From: Clostridiales bacterium
Lineage (GTDB): Bacteria > Bacillota > Clostridia > Christensenellales > Borkfalkiaceae
DNA: 64,000 bases
NCBI GenBank assembly: GCA_015055865.1
Contig: SVHK01000003.1
Span: forward strand, 1 to 64,000
Direction of reading: 5' to 3'
Each line of letters starts with the position of its first letter. The first letter of the stretch is position 1. Below, one piece after another: positions 1 through 10,288 of this stretch. A program made the translations under genes and the position numbers. The notes beneath the pieces were generated by a model. That model had not been told where the DNA came from. It worked only from the letters and a program-made list of their open reading frames with translations, and did not search any database.

Positions 1-1
1 C

Positions 2-142
2 GACGTTACGTTCACGTTTGCAACGGCTGATTGGGACGGAACGATGACCATTACCGTAAAGAATCCTACTTGGGGTGGCGGACAGCACGATGAATCCACG
101 GGTTATAATATTTGCATTACCAAGGTTGTGGGTTCTAATTAA
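2..142 (+). CDS. C-terminal end of an unknown protein (cut by window start)
   Basis: An open frame enters from the left edge of the window and ends at a TAA at 140-142, giving 46 residues. The fragment is rich in Thr, Gly and aromatic residues (for example FATADWDG and NPTWGGGQHD) with alternating hydrophobic and polar residues, as in beta-sandwich domains of surface or carbohydrate-binding proteins. That resemblance is only compositional. The other two frames are broken early by stops. A stem-loop follows about 50 bases downstream, consistent with a gene end. The function cannot be assigned. Confidence 0.5.
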   Translation, partial: DVTFTFATADWDGTMTITVKNPTWGGGQHDESTGYNICITKVVGSN

Positions 143-195
143 TTATTAAGTTGCTGTAAAAATAAAATACAGGCTAATTTAGGACATTAGAAGTT

Positions 196-221
196 GCCCC
201 GTCCTTTAAACAGGGCGGGGC
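196..221 (+). terminator. GC-rich hairpin after the partial gene
   Basis: Two 10-base arms (GCCCCGTCCT and AGGGCGGGGC, one G-T wobble) enclose a six-base loop. The hairpin stands out in this AT-rich sequence. The tract after it is A/T-rich (AAAATATTTTTATT) but not a clean T run, so it is probably a terminator of imperfect form separating the upstream gene from the glycan locus. Confidence 0.55.
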
Positions 222-299
222 GAACTCTAAAATATTTTTATTATAAACTTTGCTGTGTTAGGGACAAGTATTAAAAACTATTGAAGGTAGATAGACGAT

Positions 300-3200
300 A
301 TGATTTCAAATGAACAACAACTCTGTTCGAGAGTGAAACAAATAACTAAAAATATTTTTTCGCAAATTATTGTTAAAAATGAAAAAATAGACGGGTTTTT
401 ATATAAAGAATGTGAGTATGTAAAATTGCTTTGCAACGTGCCGAACTCTTTAGACGGTTTTTTGCCTTTTGAGGAAACTTCTTGTTGGGGCGGTAAGTGT
501 GACTCGCATTTCTGGTTTTATAATGAGATAGACGTTCCGAGCGTTTCTGAAAACGAGAAAGTTGAATTATTGCTTCAATTTTATCCAAAAATAGAAGTTG
601 CAACGCAATATATGGTTTATATCGACGGGAAATTTTTGCGCTGTATTGATAACGAACATCCAAGCGTAGAATTGCCCGAGGGGAAACATACTCTTTTCAT
701 TTATGCCTATACGGGTATGGATAATGCAAAGAAAATAAATTTTGAAGCGTCGCTTATCACCGTAAATGAAGAGGTGAAAAAATTATATTATCATTTATTT
801 ACGCCGCTTGGCGTTTTGGATGTTGCAGATAAACACGATAATAAATATTTTGAATTACTTGAAATTTTGAATAATACGCTGAATCTCGTTGAGCTTGACG
901 TCGATAGAGATACTTTTTACCGTTCGGTAAAAATAGCGAATACATATATTGAAGAAAAATTATACAATCAACCGATTTTGAGTTTGGCGGAAGAACCGTA
1001 CGTGAGCTGTGAAAGTCATACGCATATCGATATTGGGTGGCTTTGGACGGTCGATCAAACGGAGGAAAAGGCGGTGCGGTCTTTTTCTAACGTGTTGTAT
1101 AATATGGAAAAATACGAGGGATATTCCTTTATGTCCTCGCAACCCATTTTGTATTATTTTGTAAAAAAGCATATGCCCGAGCTTTATGAAAAAGTAAAAG
1201 AAAAGGTGAAAGAGGGGCGGTGGATTCCCGAGGGGGCGGCTTGGGTTGAAGCCGATTGTAATTTGACTTCGGGGGAGAGTCTTGTTCGTCAAATTTTATA
1301 CGGAAAGAGATTTTTCAAAGAAGAGTTTGGGGTGGACAATCGGATTTTTTGGTTGCCCGACGTTTTCGGCTATTCCTTTGCATTACCGCAAATTTTGAAA
1401 AAGTGCGGTGTTGATACTTTCGTGACGACGAAAATTTCTTGGAATGATACCAATACTATGCCGCACGACACGTTTACGTGGCGTGGCTTGGACGGTAGCG
1501 AAGTTTTGGCGTATTTCATCACAGGGCAAAATTATAAAGAAACCTATCCCGGTCCCGAACTTGATCCGCAAAGATTGACTACCTACGTAGGCAACGGAAC
1601 ACCGAGATATATAAAAGGAACGTACGAGCGTTATAGTAATAAAAATTTAAACAATAACGTGCTTTTCCTATACGGTTGGGGCGACGGAGGCGGTGGCTCT
1701 ACGGAAAGTGATTTTGAGGTTATTCAACGTCTTAAAAACGGTATGGGCGACGTATTACCTGCTCGTTTCGACGGAGTTACCGAGTATTTTAATCGTTTAC
1801 ATGAAAAGTGTAGAGGAAATAAAAATTTGCCCATTTGGGATAATGAATTGTATTTGGAATTTCATAGAGGTACGTATACGTCCGTGGCAAGAATTAAGAA
1901 AAATAATCGTCGGGCGGAATTTGCAATGCAGAATCTTGAAAATCTTTTTGCGTTCAACGCAGAGAGTGTTTTTGAGAATTATCCAAAAGAATTACTTGAT
2001 AATACTTGGCGTACGATTTTAACCAATCAATTCCACGATATTTTACCTGGTAGCGCGATTAAAGAGGTCTATGATAGAACGGATAGAGAATACGCCGAAA
2101 TTTTTGCTATGGTTGAAGAACAATCGAATACTCAAATACAACTGCTTAAAGAAAAATTGAGTGTGAAAGATGGGTATCTTGTGGTTAATACCAATTCATT
2201 CGGCGGAAATTATACGCTTGAGTCGGACGGCGTTTTTTATGATTTCGAAGAGGTGCCTGCGAAAGGTTATGCAACACTTTTCCCGAAAGCTTTCAACGGG
2301 AGTGTTTTCGTTTCAGAGCGTTTGATTGAAAACGATTATTTCGTCGTAGAATTTGACGAACAGTATGAAATTTCTCGTTTGTATGATAAAAAGAATAAGC
2401 GAGAAGTTTTACTAACGGGAAAAACGGCGAACGTTATTAGAATTTACGACGACTATCCTCCTGTTGTATACGACGCTTGGGATATTAGGGATTATTACGA
2501 CGAAAAATATGTTGACTTGCAAGAAGTTGTTTCCGTTACGCCTATTTTCCGTGGTGCAAAAAGCGGGTTGGAAATTATTAAAAAATATAGAAATTCTACC
2601 TTTGTTCAAACGATATATCTCTATGAAAATAATGATAGGATTGATTTTGATACAAAAGTCGATTGGCACGAAAAACACCGTTTTGTAAAAGCTTTATTCC
2701 CTATTGATGTCAATACAACCAAATCGACTTTTGATATTCAATTCGGGAACACGGAGCGTAACTCTATCAACGGAAATTCTTGGGATAGGGCAAAGTTCGA
2801 GGTTTGCGGTAATAAGTTCGGGGATTTATCCGAGGGTGATTATGGCGTTTCGCTTTTAAACGATTGTAAATATGGGTATTCGGTTGAGAACGGGGTGATA
2901 GGCTTGTCGCTTATTAAATGTTCGGATTATCCTAGCGTTGATGCGGATGAGGGTGAGCATACGTTTGTCTATTCGCTTTATCCGCATAAAGGGGATTGTC
3001 GCCATAGTGGCGTTTATAAGCAAGCGTTTGCACTTAATAATCCGCCGTTCGTTGTAAAGCTTTCCGATAGCGAGCCGATTGAAAAAATCAAGTATTCAAT
3101 GTTAAATTGCGATAAGGAGAACGTAATCATTGAAACCGTTAAGAAAGCGGAGGCCGAAAATGCAATTATCGTAAGATGTTACGAGATTATGAATCGTCGT

Positions 3201-3359
3201 GTCAATACGAATATTTTCGTTGGCTTTGATTTCAAAGAGGCATACGAATGCGATATGCTTGAGAATAACGAGAAAAAGTTGGGCAAAGGAACTAACGTTT
3301 TGGTATTGGAATTTAAACCGTTTGAGATAAAAACGTTGAAATTTGTTTTGGATAAATAA
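300..3359 (+). CDS. GH38 alpha-mannosidase
   Basis: This 1019-residue protein has the architecture and length of bacterial class II (GH38) alpha-mannosidases: an N-terminal beta domain, a catalytic barrel starting near residue 235, and long C-terminal beta domains. The zinc-binding motif HTHID lies at 240-244. WLPDVFGYS carries the expected nucleophile, Asp354. A second metal/active-site segment is NQFHDILPGS. It would remove alpha-linked mannose from glycans. No signal peptide is seen, so it should act in the cytoplasm. The ATG at 300 is preceded by a GAAGGT ribosome site. It is the first gene of a run of same-strand glycosidase genes, with the GH31 gene 14 bases downstream. Confidence 0.93.
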   Translation: MISNEQQLCSRVKQITKNIFSQIIVKNEKIDGFLYKECEYVKLLCNVPNSLDGFLPFEETSCWGGKCDSHFWFYNEIDVPSVSENEKVELLLQFYPKIEVATQYMVYIDGKFLRCIDNEHPSVELPEGKHTLFIYAYTGMDNAKKINFEASLITVNEEVKKLYYHLFTPLGVLDVADKHDNKYFELLEILNNTLNLVELDVDRDTFYRSVKIANTYIEEKLYNQPILSLAEEPYVSCESHTHIDIGWLWTVDQTEEKAVRSFSNVLYNMEKYEGYSFMSSQPILYYFVKKHMPELYEKVKEKVKEGRWIPEGAAWVEADCNLTSGESLVRQILYGKRFFKEEFGVDNRIFWLPDVFGYSFALPQILKKCGVDTFVTTKISWNDTNTMPHDTFTWRGLDGSEVLAYFITGQNYKETYPGPELDPQRLTTYVGNGTPRYIKGTYERYSNKNLNNNVLFLYGWGDGGGGSTESDFEVIQRLKNGMGDVLPARFDGVTEYFNRLHEKCRGNKNLPIWDNELYLEFHRGTYTSVARIKKNNRRAEFAMQNLENLFAFNAESVFENYPKELLDNTWRTILTNQFHDILPGSAIKEVYDRTDREYAEIFAMVEEQSNTQIQLLKEKLSVKDGYLVVNTNSFGGNYTLESDGVFYDFEEVPAKGYATLFPKAFNGSVFVSERLIENDYFVVEFDEQYEISRLYDKKNKREVLLTGKTANVIRIYDDYPPVVYDAWDIRDYYDEKYVDLQEVVSVTPIFRGAKSGLEIIKKYRNSTFVQTIYLYENNDRIDFDTKVDWHEKHRFVKALFPIDVNTTKSTFDIQFGNTERNSINGNSWDRAKFEVCGNKFGDLSEGDYGVSLLNDCKYGYSVENGVIGLSLIKCSDYPSVDADEGEHTFVYSLYPHKGDCRHSGVYKQAFALNNPPFVVKLSDSEPIEKIKYSMLNCDKENVIIETVKKAEAENAIIVRCYEIMNRRVNTNIFVGFDFKEAYECDMLENNEKKLGKGTNVLVLEFKPFEIKTLKFVLDK

Positions 3360-3373
3360 CGAGGTGATAACTT

Positions 3374-5104
3374 ATGAAAAAATATACATTCGGAACGCCC
3401 GAAGCGGTAAAACCGTCCAATTACTGTAAAAAATTTCAATACGTCGAAAGTGAAATAAAATATGACGTATCTAAAATTGTTTTTAAAAAGACAGCGCGTG
3501 GCTGCGTATTGGAATTTCCAATGACGGCAGACGAAAATATTTTTGGTTTAGGATTACAGCTTAACCAAATGAATTTTACCGGTAGACACGCTAAATTGAA
3601 AGTCAATTCTGATCCGGTGGCGGCAACAGGCGATTCGCACGCCCCCGTTCCTTTTTTCGTGAGTACGGCAGGTTATGGAATCTATTTTGATACGGCGAGA
3701 TACGTAGAGTTCGATTTTGGTAAAAAACGAAAAGGCGGTATAAAAGAGTTTTCGGAAAAAAATCCGACGGTTAAATTGTCAACGGAAGAGTTGTATACTG
3801 CGTCGAATACGGAAGATTCCTATATAACCGTGTGTATTCCCGTGTCGCAAGGAATCGATATTTACGTCTTTGAAGGCGAAACGATTACGGATATCGTCAG
3901 TCAATATAATATGCTTTCGGGGGGCGGTTGCAAAGTTCCTGATTGGGGATTGGGCTTATGGTATCGTTGTTGCGGTACGTATACGCAAGAACAGGTGCTC
4001 GCAACGGCAAAATACTTCCAAGACAAGGAAATTCCTTGCTCTGTAATTGGAATTGAACCCGGTTGGCAAACGAGGGCGTATTCTTGTACGTTTGAGTGGA
4101 ATAAGGAGCATTTCCCTAAACCCAAGGAAATGTTAGAAGTTCTTTATAAAGAAGGCTATCACGTGAATCTTTGGGAACACGCATATACGCATCCTGCCTC
4201 CAAGCTTTATAATTCTATCGAAGAATATTCGGGGAATTATTTGGTTTGGAGTGGATTAGTACCTGATTTCACTTTGGAAGAAGCGAGAGTATTATTTGCG
4301 AAACACCATAATGATAACGTGGATTTTGGATTGGTGGACGGATATAAATTAGACGAGTGCGATTCAAGTGATTTTAAGGAGGGTTGGTGTTTTCCCGATT
4401 GCTCAGAGTTTCCGTCGGGCTTAGACGGGGAACAGTATCATTGTTTATTCGGTACGCTATATATGCAAACTATGCTAAAATCCTTAAACGGTAAAGAAAC
4501 GTATTCGGAAGTACGAAGCGCGGGGGCATTGTGCGCAAGCTATCCGTTCGTATTGTATAGTGATTTATACGATCACGGCGATTTTATTCGTGGTATGGTG
4601 ACTTCTGGTTTTTCGGGACTATTATGGACTCCTGAAGTTCGCCACGCAGATACGAGAGAAGAATTTTTACGTAGATTACAATCGGTTGTATTTTCGGTGC
4701 AATGTTTGATTAACGGTTGGTATTGCGAAGAATTGCCTTGGATTTCTTTTGGTTGTGAAGAAGAATTGCGTCATTGGATTCAAGAACGAGAAAAATTAAA
4801 GCCGTTATTATTTGATGCGTTTGTGAAATATGAAAAGACTGGAATTCCGCCCATTCGAGCGTTAGTAAGCGATTACACGAAAGATCAAGAAACGTATTTT
4901 ATTGATGACGAATATATTTTTTGCGATAATTTGATTGTTGCTCCCATAAAGGCGGGCGAAAAAGGTCGAAAGGTTTATTTACCAAATGGTAAATGGAAAA
5001 ATTACTTTACTGGAGAAGAGCAAAAGTGCGGTTGGTTTGATGTGGAAACGGATAGTATTCCCGTATACCAAAAAATTGGAGGGGAACATAAAAGAATAAT
5101 TTAA
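3374..5104 (+). CDS. GH31 family glycosidase (alpha-xylosidase/alpha-glucosidase type)
   Basis: The protein has 576 residues. An N-terminal beta domain contains the N-loop-like segment NIFGLGLQLNQMNFTGR. A TIM barrel follows with GLWYRCCGTYTQEQV and IGIEPGWQ, then YKLDECD, whose Asp327 is the expected GH31 nucleophile, then a short C-terminal beta domain. It is shorter than many GH31 enzymes (often over 650 residues). GH31 includes alpha-glucosidases, alpha-xylosidases, alpha-galactosidases and sulfoquinovosidases, and the sequence alone does not decide among them. I could not place the acid/base Asp with confidence. There is no signal peptide. It begins after a GAGGTGATAACTT ribosome site and lies in the same operon as the GH38 and GH10-like genes. 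Confidence 0.87.
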   Translation: MKKYTFGTPEAVKPSNYCKKFQYVESEIKYDVSKIVFKKTARGCVLEFPMTADENIFGLGLQLNQMNFTGRHAKLKVNSDPVAATGDSHAPVPFFVSTAGYGIYFDTARYVEFDFGKKRKGGIKEFSEKNPTVKLSTEELYTASNTEDSYITVCIPVSQGIDIYVFEGETITDIVSQYNMLSGGGCKVPDWGLGLWYRCCGTYTQEQVLATAKYFQDKEIPCSVIGIEPGWQTRAYSCTFEWNKEHFPKPKEMLEVLYKEGYHVNLWEHAYTHPASKLYNSIEEYSGNYLVWSGLVPDFTLEEARVLFAKHHNDNVDFGLVDGYKLDECDSSDFKEGWCFPDCSEFPSGLDGEQYHCLFGTLYMQTMLKSLNGKETYSEVRSAGALCASYPFVLYSDLYDHGDFIRGMVTSGFSGLLWTPEVRHADTREEFLRRLQSVVFSVQCLINGWYCEELPWISFGCEEELRHWIQEREKLKPLLFDAFVKYEKTGIPPIRALVSDYTKDQETYFIDDEYIFCDNLIVAPIKAGEKGRKVYLPNGKWKNYFTGEEQKCGWFDVETDSIPVYQKIGGEHKRII

Positions 5105-5109
5105 AAAAT

Positions 5110-6390
5110 TTGATTATTACAACGCAATTAAACGAGGATAGAATTCAAGAAGGAATAGAAAAGAACCGTAAAGGGAATTTTACTCTTCGATTTACAAAGT
5201 TAGATGCGGGAAAAAAAGTTTACATAAAATTAAAAAATCACAAATTTAAATTCGGTGCAAATTTATTTATGTTAGACGAATTTGCCGATGATAAAAGTAA
5301 AAATAAGATCTATAGAGAAAAATTCAAAGAAGTTTTCAATCTTGCGACTCTTCCTTTTTATTGGAATGCGAATGAACCCGAAGAAGGGAAAACCCGTTAT
5401 CATAAAGACGCAGAACCTTTTTACCGTCGTCCTCCGATTGATCTTTGTATGGAATATTGTGAGGAAAATGGAATTGAACCGAGAGCACACGGTTTGTGTT
5501 ATACGACGTTTTTTCCTAATTGGTTGAGTGGTAAAAGCTTTAATGAAGTTGAGCCATATTTAAGAAGAATGTGTGAAATATCTTCTCAGTACGCAGACAA
5601 GATTCCAACCATTGAAGTTACAAACGAAATGCTTTGGCATGATTCGCTTTGGTGGGGGAATTCTTTTGAGTTTTATTATGACGACGATTATATGGAACGT
5701 TGTTATAAATTGGCAGAAGAATATTTTCCGAATAATAAACTTGCGATTAATGAAGGAACTTTTGTTTGGAATGGAAATGCGACCAATCGGGAGGCGTACT
5801 ATTTGTATATAAAGGACACGTTGGCAAGGGGTTGTAAAATAGACGTTATTGGATTGCAATATCATATGATGCATAAAGAAGAAATTTATTATCAACATAC
5901 ACGTTGGTTTTACGATACTTCTTGTTTGTTTAAAATTCTTGACCGATATTCCGAGTTTGGGAAACCTCTTGAAATAACGGAAATAACTATTCCTGCTTAT
6001 AACGACAAAGAAGAAAACGAAGAAGCGCAAGCGGACGTTATAGAGAAATTGTACTCATTATGGTTTTCTCATCCTAGCGTAGAGAAAATAATTTATTGGA
6101 ATTTAGTTGACGGATATGCATTTGTAGACCCGAATGATACATCAGGTGGAGAAAATTATTATAAAGGTGGGCTGTTCCGTTATGATATGAGTGAAAAACC
6201 TGCGTTTAAGAGATTGAGGAAACTGATCAAAGAGGTTTGGACAACGGACGAAATATTGATGGTGGATAAAAACGGTGAAGTCAATTTCAGAGGATTTTAC
6301 GGCAATTACGAGATTGTTGTTGAGGATAAGGAAGGGCAAAGAACGGTTTGTATAAGTTGTGATGAAAATAATAAAGTAATTAACTTTTAA
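5110..6390 (+). CDS. GH10-like endo-xylanase family protein, cytoplasmic
   Basis: This 426-residue protein matches the GH10 barrel. An HKFKFGANLFMLDEF segment opens the domain. VTNEMLW carries the acid/base Glu173, GLQYHMM follows, and PLEITEITIPA carries the nucleophile Glu291. A WNLVDG segment and a GGLFRYDMSEKPA segment close the barrel. The usual WHsQ motif is replaced by RAHGLCYTTFFP, so this is a divergent branch. No signal peptide or binding module is present, so it probably trims imported xylo-oligosaccharides or a related beta-glycan. The start is a TTG only five bases after the GH31 stop. The nearest GGAGG lies about 30 bases upstream, inside the GH31 gene, so the start is uncertain or coupled. 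Confidence 0.82.
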   Translation: MIITTQLNEDRIQEGIEKNRKGNFTLRFTKLDAGKKVYIKLKNHKFKFGANLFMLDEFADDKSKNKIYREKFKEVFNLATLPFYWNANEPEEGKTRYHKDAEPFYRRPPIDLCMEYCEENGIEPRAHGLCYTTFFPNWLSGKSFNEVEPYLRRMCEISSQYADKIPTIEVTNEMLWHDSLWWGNSFEFYYDDDYMERCYKLAEEYFPNNKLAINEGTFVWNGNATNREAYYLYIKDTLARGCKIDVIGLQYHMMHKEEIYYQHTRWFYDTSCLFKILDRYSEFGKPLEITEITIPAYNDKEENEEAQADVIEKLYSLWFSHPSVEKIIYWNLVDGYAFVDPNDTSGGENYYKGGLFRYDMSEKPAFKRLRKLIKEVWTTDEILMVDKNGEVNFRGFYGNYEIVVEDKEGQRTVCISCDENNKVINF

Positions 6391-6431
6391 AAGATTTATC
6401 AATAACGAAATAAAAGAGAAGGAGCAATAAA

Positions 6432-7727
6432 ATGCAAAAAGTTAAAGTCGGAGTTATTGGCTTGGGTTGTAGAGGTGTGGACTTATTGCATGTGATCTTA
6501 GCGTGTGAAGAAGCGGACATTGTGGCTGTTTGCGATAAATATGAGGATAGAATAGAGAACGCAAAAGAAATTATACGAGAAGCAAGTGGAATTATTCCTA
6601 CGGGATATATTGATTATAAAAAGTTGATAGCGGATGAAATGGTTGAAGCTGTTATTATTATTTCCTCTTGGGATATGCATACACGTATGGCTGTCGAATC
6701 TATGAAAGCCGGAAAATATACGGCAGTGGAAGTTGCAGGAGCATATGATATAGAAGATTGTTGGCAACTTGTTCGTACCTATGAGGAAACGAATACGCCG
6801 ATTATGTTATTGGAAAATTGCTGTTTTGACCGTTTTGAATTACTTTCGACTGCATTGGTTCGAGCGGGAAAATTAGGGAAAGTGGTATATTGCCATGGTT
6901 CATATTCGCACGAACTGAGAGGGGAAATTTTGAGCGGAAATATAAATAGACATTACCGATTGAAAAACTATATGCTTCGAAATTGTGAGAATTATCCCAC
7001 GCACGAACTTGGACCTATCGCAAAATTATTGAATATTAATCGCGGGAATAAAATGCTGTCTTTAACATCGGTAGCATCTAAAAGCGGTTTAGGGTTGGAA
7101 GCGTGTGCGAAAAGTGAAGATAACCCTGATCAAACGTTAAAAGATGCGAAATTTACTCAAGGCGATATCGTCATAACTACAATAACTTGCGCAGGTGGCG
7201 AGGTTATTACTTTGCGATTAGACACAACGTTGCCTCGCCCTTATTCAAGAGAATTTACAGTTAGAGGAACAAAAGGGATGTGTTTACAAGACGGAAACAT
7301 GGTTTTATTGCAAAACAATGCGAATTTACATGAATATTATGAGCCCAATTTATGGATGAAAAAGTATTTAGATAATGCGGATAGCGAATATAGAGAATGG
7401 TTGCCCGAATGTTGGAGTAAAATTACAAAAGAAGAAAAAGAAATGGGGCATGGTGGAATTGATTATATTCAATTTAAGTCGTTTTTTAAGGCAATATTAA
7501 ATGGAGAAGAAATGCCTATAGACGTATACGATATGGCCGCTTGGATGTCGATAACACCATTGAGCGAACAATCTATTTTGCATGGAGGAATGCCACAAGC
7601 GATTCCCGATTTCACCCGTGGACAATGGATGTATCGCGAGGGAAAAGACGTCGTTAATTTACCTTTTGTAAAAGAGGATAAGCAAGAGAATAGAACGGAG
7701 CTGGGTAGTTCACGTAGATTAAAATAA
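6432..7727 (+). CDS. Gfo/Idh/MocA oxidoreductase, GH109-like
   Basis: This 431-residue NAD(P)-dependent oxidoreductase-fold protein has an N-terminal Rossmann motif VGVIGLGCRG, an acidic residue after the second strand (VAVCDKYEDR) and the usual AVEVAG segment near residue 100. The stretch NYPTHELGPIAKLLNINRG resembles the conserved region of GH109 alpha-N-acetylgalactosaminidases, which use NAD+ to cleave glycosidic bonds by an oxidation-elimination route. Either a GH109-like glycosidase or a sugar dehydrogenase fits. A good AAGGAG site lies before the ATG. It lies between glycosidase genes in the same direction, which favours a role in glycan breakdown. Confidence 0.8.
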   Translation: MQKVKVGVIGLGCRGVDLLHVILACEEADIVAVCDKYEDRIENAKEIIREASGIIPTGYIDYKKLIADEMVEAVIIISSWDMHTRMAVESMKAGKYTAVEVAGAYDIEDCWQLVRTYEETNTPIMLLENCCFDRFELLSTALVRAGKLGKVVYCHGSYSHELRGEILSGNINRHYRLKNYMLRNCENYPTHELGPIAKLLNINRGNKMLSLTSVASKSGLGLEACAKSEDNPDQTLKDAKFTQGDIVITTITCAGGEVITLRLDTTLPRPYSREFTVRGTKGMCLQDGNMVLLQNNANLHEYYEPNLWMKKYLDNADSEYREWLPECWSKITKEEKEMGHGGIDYIQFKSFFKAILNGEEMPIDVYDMAAWMSITPLSEQSILHGGMPQAIPDFTRGQWMYREGKDVVNLPFVKEDKQENRTELGSSRRLK

Positions 7728-7746
7728 AGTTAGAAGGCGAGTAATT

Positions 7747-10188
7747 ATGAGTACTAAAAAATTTTTATTATATGGCGTTGATGGAAATACTACAGTATTA
7801 TTGGATAAAGCTTTTCCGCAAAGATTAAAAAAATTACCAGAGATTTTCGTGCAACCTGTGATAAACGGACATGATTCCTATCAAATTATTTTACAAGCGA
7901 AAGAAGAAATTGATAATTATTTAGTAGAAATAAGAGATCTTGTGAATAAAAATGGAGAAGTTTTATCGAAAGAGTATATAAAAGTATATAATTGTAAATA
8001 TACGCTTGTAACGACAAATGTAGAGTATTTTTACGGGTTTGGAACGGGCTATTATCCGAATGCGATTTTGCCGATGGAAACCGCTGTGAAATTTAAAGAA
8101 AATAACGTAAAAAAGGGAAATAGCCAAAGTATTTATTTTTCTTTTTACGTGCCTGAAAATATTTCGAGTGGCTACTATCAAGGCAACTTTGTTTTAAAGA
8201 TTGACGGAGAAGAAGTATTAATACCTGTAATCGTAGATGTTCCGAATGTAATATTGCCGAAGGAAAATCATTTGCGGTCTTTGTTCTTAAGCGATTGGGA
8301 TTGGAAAAGCTCTTCAAGTAAATCAGATTTTTCAATTTATAATTCCTATACGGAAACGTTAACCGACTATAGACTTTCGCCTTACCATCTAATTCCATAT
8401 CCAGAGGAAAAAGATCTTGAATATTTATATGAGTTCCATGCGGAATTTGCTTACAATTATTGTTTAAATCCTGTGAATACTACTTTTGCCGTACCATATA
8501 GAAATTGGGAACGGGAAAGTTTAACGCCTGGGTCAAAGGGGTTGCAAAGCGATAAAGACCGTGGTTTAGAACGAGAAGTCTTTGAGAATTTTTTAGTTTC
8601 GTTAATCAATAAATCTTTACAAAAGAAATTTAATATTATGAAAAGAGCCGTCGCACATTTTGGACGTTTTATTGATGAACCCAATGGACAAAAAACGATG
8701 GATAGATTGATTTCGACTTACGAAATTTATCATGAGATTCTTAATAAACTTGCTGACGAAATAAAAGATAATGCGGAAAAATATCAAGAAAAATACAGCG
8801 TAGACGAAATATTTTTAACTGACCTTGAATCTTCCGTACGCAATATGCCGCATATCATCACGGCACATTATGACCAAAAATATGATGCTTATATAGATGA
8901 TTATTGTCCTTGTTTTTGGGAATATCAAAAGTTGGAAAGTTTCGAACTTTATAAAAAAGATAAAGAACTTTGGTGGTATGGTTGTAACGGTCCTACTTCG
9001 CCTTGCCCAACCTATCATCTTGATGATAGTTTGTTATCACCGAGAATTTTGTCTTGGTTGCAGTATAAATACGGATATGTAGGTAATTTGTTTTGGGCTG
9101 TAAACTATTATAAAAATAAACCAAAAGAAAAGAAAGATTTTTATGAACATTATGATACTATTCAAAGAGAGGGAAACGTTAACGGGGACGGTTTGCTTAT
9201 TTATCCTGGAGAAATTTATGATTTGAAAAAGAACGTACCGACATTGCGTATGGAAGCGATTCGAGCAGGAATGGAAGATTATGAGGTTTTGTATGCATTG
9301 GGAGAAAAATATCGCTTAATTAAAGAAAGAACGGGCTTAAATGTTGACATACAATCTATGATAGAGGCATACGTAAATTGTTTAACCTATGATATAAAAA
9401 TAATTGGGGATAATTATGCTTTTAATCAAATCAGAAAAATGTATTTGAACCTTTCCGAATTGAATACAGAAACAGGATTTTGTATTTACGGCATAAAAAT
9501 TGAAAACGGAAAAATTAGAGGTAGGATTCTTTTAGATTGCCAATATAAAATATTTATTAATAATCAAGTTTTATTACCGTTCGAGGTGAAAGACGGTTTG
9601 CATATGTATGAATTTTGTGTTGAGTCAAATGATGCATTTATTAAAATATCATCAATTGATTACGAAAAAGTTTTAAATATGTCGTTGCCAATCCAAATAG
9701 AAACGTATAATGCAGATAATTCTTTTGTCAAAATATCCAATGTTAACGTAGATGTTAAAACGATTTTATGTAAAAACGAAAATAACGAGAAAGCATTGCA
9801 ATTTATTATTCCTACGGAAAAAGCGCTTGTGCAAGTTGTAAAATTTGAAATGGAACAATTTAAAGACTTTGACGAGAAAATGGTTGCTATGGTTTTGAAC
9901 TTTGAAAATAAAAAACCGGGGCATAAGTTTGAGGGATTTGATATACAAGCGAAATTTGAGAAAGAAGATTATTTAAGAACGATGGTTTCTGAAGCTACAT
10001 ATCTTCCTCCCGATCAAAGTCATATGCCCATTTATTTGAGTAGAAATGATTGGAGTAAATCGGGACGACTTGAATATTTGATGATTTCTTTTGGCAAAGA
10101 TATTGAAGAATACGAAGAGTTAAGAAAAGAGATTCCAATTAAAGAATACGTGTATTTACAGTCTATAGAAATATTAAAGAACAATTGA
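7747..10188 (+). CDS. DUF4091/GH123-like protein
   Basis: This 813-residue protein has an N-terminal beta-rich region, a barrel-like middle, and near residues 475-520 the motif set DGLLIYPGEIYDLKKNVPT followed by RMEAIRAGMEDYEVL, which is characteristic of the DUF4091 domain related to GH123 catalytic domains. GH123 enzymes are N-acetyl-beta-galactosaminidases, but many DUF4091 proteins have no proven activity. The C-terminal 300 residues are beta-rich and unassigned. No signal peptide is visible. The ATG has a GAAGGCGAG ribosome site 19 bases after the preceding stop, so it is co-transcribed with the GH109-like gene. Confidence 0.72.
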   Translation: MSTKKFLLYGVDGNTTVLLDKAFPQRLKKLPEIFVQPVINGHDSYQIILQAKEEIDNYLVEIRDLVNKNGEVLSKEYIKVYNCKYTLVTTNVEYFYGFGTGYYPNAILPMETAVKFKENNVKKGNSQSIYFSFYVPENISSGYYQGNFVLKIDGEEVLIPVIVDVPNVILPKENHLRSLFLSDWDWKSSSSKSDFSIYNSYTETLTDYRLSPYHLIPYPEEKDLEYLYEFHAEFAYNYCLNPVNTTFAVPYRNWERESLTPGSKGLQSDKDRGLEREVFENFLVSLINKSLQKKFNIMKRAVAHFGRFIDEPNGQKTMDRLISTYEIYHEILNKLADEIKDNAEKYQEKYSVDEIFLTDLESSVRNMPHIITAHYDQKYDAYIDDYCPCFWEYQKLESFELYKKDKELWWYGCNGPTSPCPTYHLDDSLLSPRILSWLQYKYGYVGNLFWAVNYYKNKPKEKKDFYEHYDTIQREGNVNGDGLLIYPGEIYDLKKNVPTLRMEAIRAGMEDYEVLYALGEKYRLIKERTGLNVDIQSMIEAYVNCLTYDIKIIGDNYAFNQIRKMYLNLSELNTETGFCIYGIKIENGKIRGRILLDCQYKIFINNQVLLPFEVKDGLHMYEFCVESNDAFIKISSIDYEKVLNMSLPIQIETYNADNSFVKISNVNVDVKTILCKNENNEKALQFIIPTEKALVQVVKFEMEQFKDFDEKMVAMVLNFENKKPGHKFEGFDIQAKFEKEDYLRTMVSEATYLPPDQSHMPIYLSRNDWSKSGRLEYLMISFGKDIEEYEELRKEIPIKEYVYLQSIEILKNN

Positions 10189-10231
10189 TGAATTTAATCA
10201 ATTGGCAACGAAGGAAGGACGGTAAGATAAC

Positions 10232-10288
10232 TTGATTGATAAAAAATTAATAAATGCTGCGATGAATGCTTTAGAATTGGAATTATGA
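10232..10288 (+). pseudogene. 18-codon gene start, probable remnant
   Basis: A strong AAGGAAGG site at 10211-10218 precedes a TTG-initiated frame of 18 codons (MIDKKLINAAMNALELEL), whose TGA overlaps the ATG of the GH36 gene as ATGA. The peptide looks like the head of a larger protein rather than a functional leader. It is best read as the 5' scar of a deleted gene that now couples translation into the GH36 gene. The original family cannot be told from 18 residues. Confidence 0.4.
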